A DNA stretch of 64,000 nt from Chromohalobacter moromii (GTDB taxonomy: Bacteria; Pseudomonadota; Gammaproteobacteria; Pseudomonadales; Halomonadaceae): assembly GCF_023091865.1 (NCBI RefSeq), contig NZ_JAHXDI010000001.1, positions 124,001 to 188,000 of the forward strand, written 5' to 3'. This document shows positions 44,221 to 52,775 of the stretch, one piece after another. Below the pieces are notes generated by a model. It saw nothing but the letters and a program-made list of their open reading frames with translations. It searched no databases and had not been told where the DNA came from. Both the position numbers and the translations under genes were made by a program. The stretch's first letter is position 1. Each line of letters opens with the position of its first letter.

Positions 44221-45177
44221 ATGACTCCGTTCAAATCTCGTGCGCTTGAATATCTCGATGCCGTCGTTCGCTATGGCTCGCTACGCCGAGCCGCCTCCCA
44301 TCTGGAGGTCAATCCCTCGGCGCTGAGTAGACAACTGCGGGCCCTCGAGGAAGAACTGGATTCCATACTACTGGTACGTTCCCCACGGCTTGGTCTGACC
44401 CCCGCCGGTGAATTGATGCTGCGTCACTATCGCGATAGGCGCGCTGCCGAGCGGGCGACACTTTCCCAGTTGCAAGCAATGCAGAATCTGGAACACGGCG
44501 AGGTACACATCGCCGTCGGCGAAGGATTCATAGCGGACTTGGTCTCGGCGCCCTTGCAGAACTTTTTGGCCACCTATCCGGGATTGGAGATCGAAGTGCA
44601 CATGGCCGGGCTCACCGACGCGATGGCGTTGGTCGAGGAAGGGGGAGTCGATCTGGCATTGCTGTACGCGCCGCCCGACGATCACCGTTTGGTGTCGCAT
44701 GTCGATCGGTGCCAACCGCTGGATCTGATCGTGCCCGCGGAACACGCATTGGCCCGCACGACGGCGCCGCTGACGTTAGCCGAGATCGGTGCGCATTCCT
44801 TAGCGCTGATCGATGGGCAGACCGGAATGGGGCAGTTGGTCGATATGGCATTGCGGACGGCCAAGCTGTCTTATCGACCGCGTATGAAAACCAACTCGGT
44901 GTCGGTGCTCAAGAACTTCGTGCGTTCCGGTTTGGGAGTGACGTTCATGCCCGAACTCAGCGTTCTGGAAGAGATTCACGAAGGAAGCATTGTCACACGC
45001 GAGGTTGATGCAGAGGTCCTGTGCCAGGCGCAGGCACGCATTGTCAGTCAGGTCGAGCGGCCTTTGACGGTGGCAGCCCAAGCGTTCATTGAACACTTGC
45101 GATATAGCATGCGTTTCTTCAGCGCCGACGCCCCGCGCGTCTTGGATGCACGCATGTTGCCTTTAAGGCAACGCTAG
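44221..45177 (+). CDS. LysR-family transcriptional regulator (TRAP operon)
   Basis: 318 residues. Seen: N-terminal winged helix-turn-helix (YLDAVVRYGSLRRAASHLEV then NPSALSRQLRALEEEL) in residues 9-50, followed by the periplasmic-binding-like co-inducer domain (GEVHIAVGEGFIADL near 96; RSGLGVTFMPELS near 237). The ATG at 44221 is preferred to a TTG 15 bases upstream. Located directly before a TRAP transporter operon, so likely its substrate-responsive regulator. Confidence 0.9.
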   Translation: MTPFKSRALEYLDAVVRYGSLRRAASHLEVNPSALSRQLRALEEELDSILLVRSPRLGLTPAGELMLRHYRDRRAAERATLSQLQAMQNLEHGEVHIAVGEGFIADLVSAPLQNFLATYPGLEIEVHMAGLTDAMALVEEGGVDLALLYAPPDDHRLVSHVDRCQPLDLIVPAEHALARTTAPLTLAEIGAHSLALIDGQTGMGQLVDMALRTAKLSYRPRMKTNSVSVLKNFVRSGLGVTFMPELSVLEEIHEGSIVTREVDAEVLCQAQARIVSQVERPLTVAAQAFIEHLRYSMRFFSADAPRVLDARMLPLRQR

Positions 45178-45290
45178 AGCGCTTGAAAGGTCAACATCGC
45201 AACGATTAGCGTCATAGAGAGCCGCTGAAATCAACGGCCGATCAATACGCGAGTCATGTCGCGTTCCGATAACAACAAGGAGTCTCTTTC

Positions 45291-46325
45291 ATGCATTTCT
45301 CGATGCTGCGTCCCGTGTTACTCACAACAGCCATTACAGGCTTGCTGACGACGGCGAGCCTGGCCAATGCGGCCACGACCATCAACCTGAGCTATAACGG
45401 ACCCTCCGATGCCGACAAGAATGCGGTCCACCTGTTTGCGTCCAATCTCAAGCGGCTAGTGGAAGAAAAAACCGACGGCGATATTCAGCTCAAGCTATAT
45501 CCCAACTCCATGCTTGGCGAAGAACAGGAGCGCATGGAGCAGGTCGCTAATACGCCGAGCCTTAACATCGCCTCATTCGCCGGTTTGTCACCGATCGTTC
45601 CTGAAATCTATGTCAGTGCTACCCCCTTCCTGTTCGATGATTACAACGCCGCTCATGAGTTTTTCGACGAGGGCGATTATTGGAACAAGGTCGAGCAGGC
45701 TCTCAAGGAGCGTACTGGTGCCGAGTTGCTTGGCGTGATCGAGGAGGGTGGTTTTCTCGGGTTTACGAACTCCAAGCGGCCAATAAAGGGCCCCGATGAT
45801 TTCGAAGGACTGCGCTTTCGTGCCATGGATCCTAGCCAAGTCGCGCTCTATGAGGCCTTCGGTGCATCTGGCACGCCGATTCCCTGGACCGATACCTACA
45901 TGGCGCTCAAGACCAATGTCGCCGATGGCCAGATGAACCCGCCGATGTACATCATCATGGGCAGTCTCTACGAAGTGCAGAAATACTTCACCCGGGCCAA
46001 CGTGCAGTACTCCGATCAGTTCCTCGTGGCCAACGGCAGTTGGTACGAGGGGCTTTCCGAGGACGATCGCCATGCCATCGACTCAGCCGTCGAGGAAGCC
46101 AATGAGCTCAACCGTGAAGATGTCGAGAAGCGGGTCGACGAGCGCGTCCAGTTTCTTGCCGATAATGGCATGACGGTGATCGAGCCTAGCGATGAAGAGA
46201 TGGCGGCTTTTCGTGAAAAAGGTCAGCCGGCCTATATCGAGTGGCTTGAAGAGCAGGGGATAGGCGACGAGTGGATCAAGATGGCGCTCGAAGATGCCGG
46301 CCAAAGCGACCTGCTCAGCGACTGA
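45291..46325 (+). CDS. TRAP transporter substrate-binding protein (DctP family)
   Basis: 344 residues with a signal peptide cleaved near residue 27 (LANA-ATT). Seen: VHLFASNLKRLVEEKTDGDIQLKLYPNSMLGEEQERMEQ near 43-80 (family start), and the conserved Arg region GLRFRAMDPSQVALYEAFGASGTPIPWTDTYMALKT near 170-205 where Arg binds a substrate carboxylate. Periplasmic. AAGGAG upstream. The ligand is unknown; an organic or amino acid with a carboxylate is expected for the family. Confidence 0.93.
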   Translation: MHFSMLRPVLLTTAITGLLTTASLANAATTINLSYNGPSDADKNAVHLFASNLKRLVEEKTDGDIQLKLYPNSMLGEEQERMEQVANTPSLNIASFAGLSPIVPEIYVSATPFLFDDYNAAHEFFDEGDYWNKVEQALKERTGAELLGVIEEGGFLGFTNSKRPIKGPDDFEGLRFRAMDPSQVALYEAFGASGTPIPWTDTYMALKTNVADGQMNPPMYIIMGSLYEVQKYFTRANVQYSDQFLVANGSWYEGLSEDDRHAIDSAVEEANELNREDVEKRVDERVQFLADNGMTVIEPSDEEMAAFREKGQPAYIEWLEEQGIGDEWIKMALEDAGQSDLLSD

Positions 46326-46354
46326 TCCTCACGTTATTCACTCGGATGCCAGGA

Positions 46355-46379
46355 GTACGACCGGTCATGCCGGTCGTAC
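46355..46379 (+). other. Intercistronic hairpin after dctP-like gene
   Basis: GTACGACCGG-TCATG-CCGGTCGTAC: perfect 10-bp stem, 5-base loop, between the binding-protein and small-permease genes. No T-run. Same placement and size as the hairpin at 25110-25134 after the ABC binding protein. Confidence 0.7.
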
Positions 46380-46391
46380 CATGTAATCGCT

Positions 46392-46898
46392 ATGTTCCGA
46401 AACACTTTATTATCGCTGCTGGGGCGGATCACGACCGGCCTGGGAGGGTTGGCGTTATTGGTCACGCTAATCGATATCTTGTATGGCGTCGTGACGCGCT
46501 ACTTGGTTGGTCAAGCGCCCATCTGGAGTGACGAGCTTGCGCGTTACTGCTTGATCGCGTCGGCATTGCTGATCGCCGGCAATGTGTGGGTGCGTGGCGA
46601 GCATATGCGAGTGGCGTTACTGGAGCGCAAGCTGGAAGGCGTCGCGCGACGTGCATTGTTGGCCTATCAATGGCTGCTCACCTTGGTGCTGTGCACGGCC
46701 ATGACTTGGTGGAGTTGGCATTACGCTTTCTCGGTGAGCTACTTCACCTCCCAAGGGTTGGGCATTAGCCGTACTATTCCCATGCTTGCGATGCCGCTGG
46801 GTTTCGGCCTGCTTGCATTGCAGGTACTGCTTTACGGTCCTCGTCCATTGCCCCAGGCCGGTGATGCCTCTCCAGACGTTGCGGAGGACGCCTCATGA
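46392..46898 (+). CDS. TRAP transporter small permease (DctQ family)
   Basis: 168 residues, four predicted membrane helices. Seen: GGLALLVTLIDILYGVVTRYL near residue 17, WSDELARYCLIASALLIAG near 44 (family signature Trp...Glu-Glu/Asp-Glu-Ala-Arg), GEHMRVALLERKL near 68 and a final helix ending GLLALQVLLYG. Its stop overlaps the DctM start (ATGA at 46895). Confidence 0.9.
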   Translation: MFRNTLLSLLGRITTGLGGLALLVTLIDILYGVVTRYLVGQAPIWSDELARYCLIASALLIAGNVWVRGEHMRVALLERKLEGVARRALLAYQWLLTLVLCTAMTWWSWHYAFSVSYFTSQGLGISRTIPMLAMPLGFGLLALQVLLYGPRPLPQAGDASPDVAEDAS

Positions 46899-48175
46899 TG
46901 GTCGCCGCGATGTTCGCAACCTTGCTGGCCAATACCTTATTGGGTATTCCACTTTTCTTGACGCTGATCGTGACCGCTCTGGTGGGCTTCGTTTTCGTCG
47001 ATCCAGGCATGATCGCGCGCATGATGCCGCAACAGTTCTTCGGTGGCCTCAATAGTTTTTCGCTGATGGCGATCCCATTGTTCATTCTCGCTGGTAATCT
47101 GATGAATGCCTGTGGGATGACCGAGCGTTTGATGCGCGTCGCGCGCCTGTTGGTGGGGCATCTGCGGGGCGGTATCGGACATGTCAATGTGGTGGGGAGC
47201 GTCTTCATGTCCGGGGTCAATGGCTCGGCGGCTGCCGATGCCTCGGCCCTGGGGGCATTGCTGGTGCCGGCGATGAGGCGCGATGGGTATTCCACGGCTT
47301 TTGCCGCTGGGCTAACCGCCGGTAGCTCGCTGATCGGGCCAATCATCCCGCCGAGCATCTTCATGATCTTGTATAGCGCGCAGACCAATACCTCGGTTGG
47401 TCAGTTATTCCTGGGTGGCGTGGTCCCCGGTCTTTTGCTGGCACTGGCGTTCATGACGATGAATGCCGTGCATGCCAAAAGGGCGGGATTCGAGCGCCGC
47501 ACCTCGCTGCCGGCAAGACACGAAGTGATCGATGCCGCACGCGGAGCGCTTCCGGCGCTGGCCGCACCGTTCATCATCGTCGCCGGCATCGTGCTGGGCT
47601 TCGTTACGCCGACCGAGTCCGCCGCCTTGACCGTCCTCTACGTGGCGGTATGCGGGCTGCTGATGGGGGAGCTGCGTCTAACGGCTTTCTGGCGTGCTGC
47701 GATCGAGACCACACGGTTGACGGCAGCCATCTTCTTGATCATCGGCATCTCGTCGGTGATTAGTTGGGAGCTGGCCTATGCCCAGGCGCCGGACCGTTTC
47801 ACCAGCCTGCTCGAGCCCTTCATTGACTCGCCGGTGATCGTGCTCTTGCTGCTTAGTGCCATCACCTTCGTGACCGGCATGTTCATGGAGGAAGTATCGG
47901 CGCTGATGCTGCTGTCGCCGGTATTTACCCCGGTGGCGCTGGCGGCTGGTATCGATCCGGTGGCGTTGGGGATCATCATCACGCTGAATATCACCATCGC
48001 CTTGATCACTCCCCCGATGGGAGCCTGCCTGTTCATCGCTGCGGCGGTCAGCCGCTTGGATATCACCGTGCTATTCCGCACTATCTGGCCGTTCATCCTA
48101 GTAGCGGTCGGGGTGCTGTTATTGCTGATCGTCTTTCCCGGCCTGATCACCTGGCTACCCAACACTCTGGGCTGA
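46895..48175 (+). CDS. TRAP transporter large permease (DctM family)
   Basis: 426 residues, about 12 hydrophobic helices. Seen: GGLNSFSLMAIPLFILAGNLM near residue 48, HLRGGIGHVNVVGSVFMSGVNGSAAADASALG near 90-120, AGLTAGSSLIGPIIPPSIFMILY near 135, and NITIALITPPMGACLFI near 365, all family landmarks of the sodium-dependent elevator domain. Translationally coupled to dctQ. Confidence 0.94.
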   Translation: MMVAAMFATLLANTLLGIPLFLTLIVTALVGFVFVDPGMIARMMPQQFFGGLNSFSLMAIPLFILAGNLMNACGMTERLMRVARLLVGHLRGGIGHVNVVGSVFMSGVNGSAAADASALGALLVPAMRRDGYSTAFAAGLTAGSSLIGPIIPPSIFMILYSAQTNTSVGQLFLGGVVPGLLLALAFMTMNAVHAKRAGFERRTSLPARHEVIDAARGALPALAAPFIIVAGIVLGFVTPTESAALTVLYVAVCGLLMGELRLTAFWRAAIETTRLTAAIFLIIGISSVISWELAYAQAPDRFTSLLEPFIDSPVIVLLLLSAITFVTGMFMEEVSALMLLSPVFTPVALAAGIDPVALGIIITLNITIALITPPMGACLFIAAAVSRLDITVLFRTIWPFILVAVGVLLLLIVFPGLITWLPNTLG

Positions 48176-48188
48176 CTTCAACTTGAAA

Positions 48189-48959
48189 ATGAATCGCTTG
48201 AACGTGACTGACTCGACGCTTTGTGCCATCGATCCCATCGCCGATCCACAGTGGGAGACCATCGCTGCCATCCCCATCGTCGACGATGGGTCGGCGCTAC
48301 ATGCGTTTAGCCTCGCGACGCCGGCTTTACGCGTGCACCCTATCTATCATGCGCTTGGCGTCCCTGGGGCGGTGCCCGAGTGCTGGGCGCGGGAGGCGGT
48401 CTATCGGCGGCTTCTCGACGTGGCGCGGCACTTGCCGGACGGTCTGGGACTGGTAGTGCTGGATGCCTGGCGACCTTACGTCGTGCAGCGCCACCTCTAC
48501 GACACCCTGCTGGAAATGGTGGAAACACGCTATGCGGATCTCGACGAGTCGGATCGGCGAGCCATGACCCGGGCGTTCGTCTCGCCGCCCAGCGAGCGGG
48601 TGGATCGGCCGAGTCCGCATCTCACCGGCGGCGCGGTGGACGTGGCGCTGTGCGATGCCGATGGGCTGCTGCTGGACATGGGGTCTGCCTTCGACGAGGC
48701 GCGTGCGGCATCGCATACCGTGCATTTCGAGCACCACGCCGTTGACGCCGACACGCGCACCTATCGTGATCGGCGGCGGATTCTCTATCACGCCATGGTC
48801 GATGCCGGGTTCGCCAACCTGCCAAGCGAGTGGTGGCATTACAGCTACGGCGACCAGATGTGGGCCTGGTACCGCGGCGAATCCCGCGCGCTATTCGGCC
48901 CCAGCGGCCCCGATAGCCTGGAGGCTCGCTGGCGGCGTTCGCTCGGGCAGGACGCCTAG
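48189..48959 (+). CDS. D-alanyl-D-alanine dipeptidase (VanX/DdpX-like)
   Basis: 256 residues. Zinc D,D-dipeptidase family. Seen: LGLVVLDAWRPYVVQRHLYD near residue 90 (catalytic Arg), PSPHLTGGAVDVAL near 140 (Ser-X-His-X-X-Gly-X-Ala-Val-Asp: zinc His and Asp), and LPSEWWHYSYG near 220 (Glu-X-X-His: catalytic Glu and zinc His). No signal peptide, so cytoplasmic. ATG at 48189 preferred to a TTG at 48183. Encoded 13 bases after the TRAP genes, so the transporter may import a D-amino-acid dipeptide or related compound; that is inference. Confidence 0.9.
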   Translation: MNRLNVTDSTLCAIDPIADPQWETIAAIPIVDDGSALHAFSLATPALRVHPIYHALGVPGAVPECWAREAVYRRLLDVARHLPDGLGLVVLDAWRPYVVQRHLYDTLLEMVETRYADLDESDRRAMTRAFVSPPSERVDRPSPHLTGGAVDVALCDADGLLLDMGSAFDEARAASHTVHFEHHAVDADTRTYRDRRRILYHAMVDAGFANLPSEWWHYSYGDQMWAWYRGESRALFGPSGPDSLEARWRRSLGQDA

Positions 48960-50323
48960 CGGACTGGCGGGATGCCCAGAGACGTCAGAGCGGCATCCAG
49001 AGAACTCCGCTCGCGTTCGGCATAGAGCGTCAGCTCGTCGGTGACCGGCGCGCCAAGTGCCTCCTCGAAGGCTTCGCGGTTGGCGTGACCGGCATAGGCC
49101 TCGCTGCCGTCACCGCCGAGATTCGATTGAAAGATGCCGGCCGCGCTGACCGGCAGGAAATCCTCATAAGTGATCGGTCGGGTCGTTATCAGTCCCTGCT
49201 CGATCAACCGCTCGACCGCGGTCTCGGCGATCGCGCCGGCCTCGCGTCCCGCCTCGGTCGTCCGGTATTCGAAGAAGGCCAGGCCCTGACGGCGCAGTTC
49301 GACCTCGGTATCCGGGAAATCGGCGAAGACCTCGGCCAGCACGCGCTGGTGCGCCTCGTTGCTCAGGCCGGCGGTGCGTCGGCGCGACTCGCCGAGCAGC
49401 CGGTCGTAGAGGGCGCGTCCCTTGGCCGTCAGCGCCACGCCGCGCTGTTCGATCTCGCCGAAGCGTGCGGTGTGGGTGCCCTGGCGATCGCCGGCGAAGC
49501 GGGTCGGCTCCTCCAGAGCCTTGAAGCTGGTCTGGCGCAGCAGGACCGGGCAGGCGCGACGCGGGGGGCCTTCGATGACTTCCTTGGGGTTCATTCCCGC
49601 CGCCGGCATCCGCCGCTGGACCTCGTCGATGTCCAGGGTGCGCGGCGTCAGGTGATTGATATGTGGCCCGTGGAAGCAGACCACGTCGGCGATCAGCCGG
49701 TGCTCGGCATGCAGTGCCTCGTAGGTGTCCAAGTCCACCGTGGCGTCCTTGTGCCAGCGAAAGGTCTCCAGCGACTCGGCCACGAAGCGGTCGGCCTGTT
49801 CGTCGGTGAGCCCATCCTGGCGCTCGCTGAGTTCGATCAACTCTCGTGCGCTGGGCGTGAAGATGTCACGCGCGGCGAGAATGCTGGCGGCACGCTCGCG
49901 CAACTCGGGGCTTTCGATCAGTTCCAGGCGCAGCAGGGACGTGAAGACACGGAAGGGGTTGCGCGCCAGGGCCTCGTCGTCGATGGGCCGGAAGGCGGTG
50001 GAATGTACCGGCACGCCAGCTTCGGAGAGGTCGTAGTAGCCCACCGGAACCATGCCCATCACCGCGAACAACCGGCGCAGCATGGCGAGCTCCTCGGCGC
50101 TGCCGACACGAATGGCACCGTGCCGCTCGACGCCGAGACGATTCAGTTCGTCGTGGGTCGCGAGTCGCTCGGCCAGTTCGGGGTCGCGCTCGAGGATCTC
50201 GCGGTTCACTTCCGCCACCAGCTCGAGCAGGGTTTCGTACTGCGGCACCTCGGCCTGATACATGGCCGACATGGCCCTGGAAAAACGGTCACGAATCTCG
50301 TGATGGGAAACGAGGGTTGTCAT
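48956..50323 (-). CDS. 2-oxoadipate dioxygenase/decarboxylase family (HglS/YdcJ, DUF1338)
   Basis: 455 residues, the family length. Iron-dependent enzymes of this family turn 2-oxoadipate into D-2-hydroxyglutarate in D-lysine catabolism. Seen: YYDLSEAGVPVHSTAFRPI near residue 96 (metal-binding His and substrate Arg), NPFRVFTSLLRLELI near 122, FHGPHINHLTPRTLDID near 217 (second metal His region), and FEYRTTEAG near 350. Converges with and overlaps the VanX-like gene by 4 bases. Divergent LysR gene at 50545 is its likely regulator. Confidence 0.85.
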   Translation of the reverse strand: MTTLVSHHEIRDRFSRAMSAMYQAEVPQYETLLELVAEVNREILERDPELAERLATHDELNRLGVERHGAIRVGSAEELAMLRRLFAVMGMVPVGYYDLSEAGVPVHSTAFRPIDDEALARNPFRVFTSLLRLELIESPELRERAASILAARDIFTPSARELIELSERQDGLTDEQADRFVAESLETFRWHKDATVDLDTYEALHAEHRLIADVVCFHGPHINHLTPRTLDIDEVQRRMPAAGMNPKEVIEGPPRRACPVLLRQTSFKALEEPTRFAGDRQGTHTARFGEIEQRGVALTAKGRALYDRLLGESRRRTAGLSNEAHQRVLAEVFADFPDTEVELRRQGLAFFEYRTTEAGREAGAIAETAVERLIEQGLITTRPITYEDFLPVSAAGIFQSNLGGDGSEAYAGHANREAFEEALGAPVTDELTLYAERERSSLDAALTSLGIPPVR

Positions 50324-50544
50324 CGGAGGTACCTCTCAAGTCGAACAAGGGCCCAGCGCCGTTCGTGAGCGCGGTGTCCATCATGGAGGTGATGAGACCA
50401 GAGCCCCCATCGCATCGGCAAACGAAAAAAAGCGCGCTACCCATTCCTTTAACTCATGTATTACGCTTGAGTGCTTTAAATAAAGCCTGGGGCATGAGAT
50501 TTCAGCATGAGCGTTGCGAATTCATTCCGTCGAGGAAAAGACGC

Positions 50545-51459
50545 ATGACGGCACGCCACCTGCCCTCGACCATCACCATGCAGTGCTTCGAGGCGGCTGC
50601 ACGGCATATGAGTTTCACACGTGCCGCCGACGAGCTGAGCATTACCCAGAGCGCCATCAGCAAGCAAGTGGCGCAACTCGAAGCGTACCTGCAGCACAAG
50701 CTGTTCCGGCGTGTGCGCCGCACCCTGGTGCTGACGCCGGAGGGCGCGCTGTACCTTACTGAAGTACGCAAGATTCTGGCACGGATCGAGATGTCAGCGA
50801 ACGCGATCATGAGCTACAGCGGGCAGGGCGAAGTGCTGCGGGTGGCCTGCCTGCCGACCTTCGGGGCCCGCTGGTTGGCCCGCCAGTTGCCCGATTTCCT
50901 GAACGCCAACCCGCACATCGACCTCAGCGTTAGTGACCATGTCGAGCCCTTCGACCTGGATCAGGCAGGTATCGACGTGGCCGTCTTCCACGGGCATGGT
51001 CGCTGGCCGAAACTGGAGTGCCACAAGTTGTTCGACGAGGAGGTGGTCGTGGTCGGCGCACCGGACTATCTGGCCAGACGGCAATCGACGAGCGCCGCCG
51101 ACCTGGCCGAGTGTCGCCTGCTGCACCTCTCCACGCGCCCGGATGCCTGGCACCGCTGGTTCGCCGACCAGGGCATCACCACCGAGCGCAGTTACCACGG
51201 CACTCGCTTCGAGACCTTCCAGATGCTGATCCGCACGGCGATGAACGGCGGTGGTCTCGCCCTGGTACCGCGTTTCTTCGTCGACACCGAGCTGGCCGAA
51301 GGCCGCCTGTCCCTGGCCTGGCCTCACGTCCTCAAGGGACCCGACGCCTACTACCTGGTGCACCCCGAGCACCTCGGCGAACTCGTGCGTGTGCGCCGTT
51401 TCGTCACTCATGTGCTGACGTGTGCCGAGGTGGATGCGCCAGCCGGGGCGTCGCGCTAG
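50545..51459 (+). CDS. LysR-family regulator, GcvA/AmpR-like
   Basis: 304 residues. Seen: N-terminal helix-turn-helix ITMQCFEAAARHMSFTRAADELSITQSAISKQVAQLE (Ser-Phe-Thr-Arg-Ala-Ala ... Gln-Ser-Ala-Ile-Ser) in residues 10-46, LRVACLPTFGARWLARQLPDF near 93 typical of the GcvA/TrpI/AmpR subgroup, and a co-inducer domain. The start at 50545 has GAGG 10 bases upstream; the frame is open 76 codons further but that region is intergenic. Divergent from the HglS-like gene across 221 bases, so a probable regulator of it. Confidence 0.9.
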   Translation: MTARHLPSTITMQCFEAAARHMSFTRAADELSITQSAISKQVAQLEAYLQHKLFRRVRRTLVLTPEGALYLTEVRKILARIEMSANAIMSYSGQGEVLRVACLPTFGARWLARQLPDFLNANPHIDLSVSDHVEPFDLDQAGIDVAVFHGHGRWPKLECHKLFDEEVVVVGAPDYLARRQSTSAADLAECRLLHLSTRPDAWHRWFADQGITTERSYHGTRFETFQMLIRTAMNGGGLALVPRFFVDTELAEGRLSLAWPHVLKGPDAYYLVHPEHLGELVRVRRFVTHVLTCAEVDAPAGASR

Positions 51460-51460
51460 T

Positions 51461-51489
51461 GCCTGCCGCCGGCGCTTCCGGCGGCAGGC
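51461..51489. terminator. Bidirectional terminator between LysR gene and gnd
   Basis: Perfect 12-bp GC stem GCCTGCCGCCGG-CGCTT-CCGGCGGCAGGC beginning 2 bases after the LysR stop, between convergent genes. Confidence 0.75.
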
Positions 51490-51510
51490 GCCGCGGCTTT
51501 CAATCAGCGC

Positions 51511-52488
51511 TCACTTCGGCGGTTCGACGTGGCCGCCGAAGCCGAAGCGCATCGCGGAGAGCAGCCGGTTGGCGTAGGTGCTGTCCTTGCGCGAGTTGAA
51601 GCGCGCGAACAGGGCGTTGGCCAGCACCGGGGTGGCGACGCCTTGCTCGACGGCGGCGTCGATGGTCCAGCGGCCTTCGCCACTGTCGGCGACGGCGCCG
51701 GAGTAATGATCGAGTTTGGGGTCGCCGGTCAGGGCCTGGGCGGTGAGGTCGAGCAGCCAGGATGAGACCACGCTGCCGCGACGCCAGACTTCGGCTACGT
51801 CGGCGAGGTTGAGATCGAAGCGTTCGTCTTCCGGGAGGTCCGGCGATGACTTGCTCTGCATCAACTCGAAGCCTTCGGCGTAGGCTTGCATGAGGCCGTA
51901 CTCGATCCCGTTGTGGACCATTTTCACGTAGTGGCCGGCACCGACCGGGCCGGCATGGATATAGCCACGCTCGGCGCTGTCATGGGGCGCGTTGCGGCCA
52001 TGCGTGCGCTCCAAGTTACCGTGACCGGGCGCCAGGGTATCGAACAGTGGGTCGAGATGAGCGAAGATCTCTTGCTCGGCACCGACCATCATGCAATAGC
52101 CGCGCTCCAATCCCCAGACGCCGCCCGAGGTGCCCACGTCCACGTAATGGATGCCCGTGAGCGCCAGCGCCTTGGCGCGGCGGATGTCGTCCTTGTAGAA
52201 GGTGTTACCGCCGTCGATGATGATGTCGCCGGCGTCCATCCGCTCGGCCAAGGCATTGACCGTTTCCTCGGTAGGGTCGCCGGCAGGCAGCATGACCCAT
52301 ACCACGCGCGGTGTTTCCAGTTGATCCACCAGCGTCGCCAAGGAGTCCGCCGGGGCGGCACCGTCCTCGATCAACGCCGAAGCGATGGATTGATCGCGGT
52401 CATGGGCGACGACGTCGTGGCCGCCGCGCATCAAGCGTCGGGCGATATTGCCGCCCATGCGGCCGAGTCCGATGATACCGAGTTGCAT
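51511..52488 (-). CDS. gnd: 6-phosphogluconate dehydrogenase, decarboxylating, short type (YqeC/GntZ-like)
   Basis: 325 residues, the short form (normal Gnd is about 470). Oxidises 6-phosphogluconate to ribulose 5-phosphate. Seen: cofactor motif [16 protein letters not shown] at residue 4, [14 protein letters not shown] near 93 (in place of the Gnd NTxYxD motif), [21 protein letters not shown] near 177 (catalytic Lys, Asn), and [19 protein letters not shown] near 270. AGGTA-rich upstream region. In the ancestral order it would follow nrdB; the island now separates them. Confidence 0.9.
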   Translation of the reverse strand: MQLGIIGLGRMGGNIARRLMRGGHDVVAHDRDQSIASALIEDGAAPADSLATLVDQLETPRVVWVMLPAGDPTEETVNALAERMDAGDIIIDGGNTFYKDDIRRAKALALTGIHYVDVGTSGGVWGLERGYCMMVGAEQEIFAHLDPLFDTLAPGHGNLERTHGRNAPHDSAERGYIHAGPVGAGHYVKMVHNGIEYGLMQAYAEGFELMQSKSSPDLPEDERFDLNLADVAEVWRRGSVVSSWLLDLTAQALTGDPKLDHYSGAVADSGEGRWTIDAAVEQGVATPVLANALFARFNSRKDSTYANRLLSAMRFGFGGHVEPPK

Positions 52489-52564
52489 GTTCTTACCTTT
52501 CGCGATGTCGGGTAGGGAGTGGGAACGGCGGCAAGCCTACCGATACCGAGTGCATGACGCAAAG

Positions 52565-52589
52565 CGGGCCATGTCGCATGACACGGCCC
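52565..52589 (-). terminator. Hairpin beyond the displaced nrdB tail (likely original nrdB terminator)
   Basis: On the minus strand GGGCCGTGTC-ATGC-GACATGGCCC followed by GCTTTG; one A/C mismatch in the stem. It sits 25 bases after the stop codon of the nrdB 3' fragment at 52614. A 16-bp palindrome ACCTCACATGTGAGGT (52597-52612) lies between them. This is what would be expected downstream of an intact nrdB before the island was inserted. Confidence 0.55.
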
Positions 52590-52613
52590 ACTCGAAACCT
52601 CACATGTGAGGTG

Positions 52614-52743
52614 TCAATCCCAGCTCAGCGCGCCGCCGACTTGGTATTCCGTGACGCGCGTCTCGAAGAAGTTCTTCTCCTTGCGCAGGTCGATGATCTC
52701 GCTCATCCACGGGAACGGGGTCTCCGCGCCGGGGTACTGCTGC
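52614..52743 (-). pseudogene. Displaced 3' end of nrdB (copy A)
   Basis: On the minus strand this encodes [20 protein letters not shown], continuing as [21 protein letters not shown] and stop, the exact C-terminus of NrdB (real gene: [12 protein letters not shown]... identical thereafter). DNA identity to 56457-56590 is about 90% by eye, differences mostly silent. The upstream part of the gene is missing: homology stops at about 52743, where AT-rich island sequence begins. It marks the left end of the nrdB-associated island. Confidence 0.92.
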
Positions 52744-52775
52744 TGAATTTTAGCTATAGATGAAACCATAGCCGT

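Noticed and set aside
45291-48175. TRAP genes as the ectoine uptake system TeaABC
   Set aside because: The adjacent dipeptidase and LysR gene do not fit the ectoine loci I know, and no universal-stress-type teaD gene follows; ligand left open.
52614-52743. A second functional nrdB gene
   Set aside because: Only the last about 42 codons are present, with no start or upstream domain; it is a displaced fragment.
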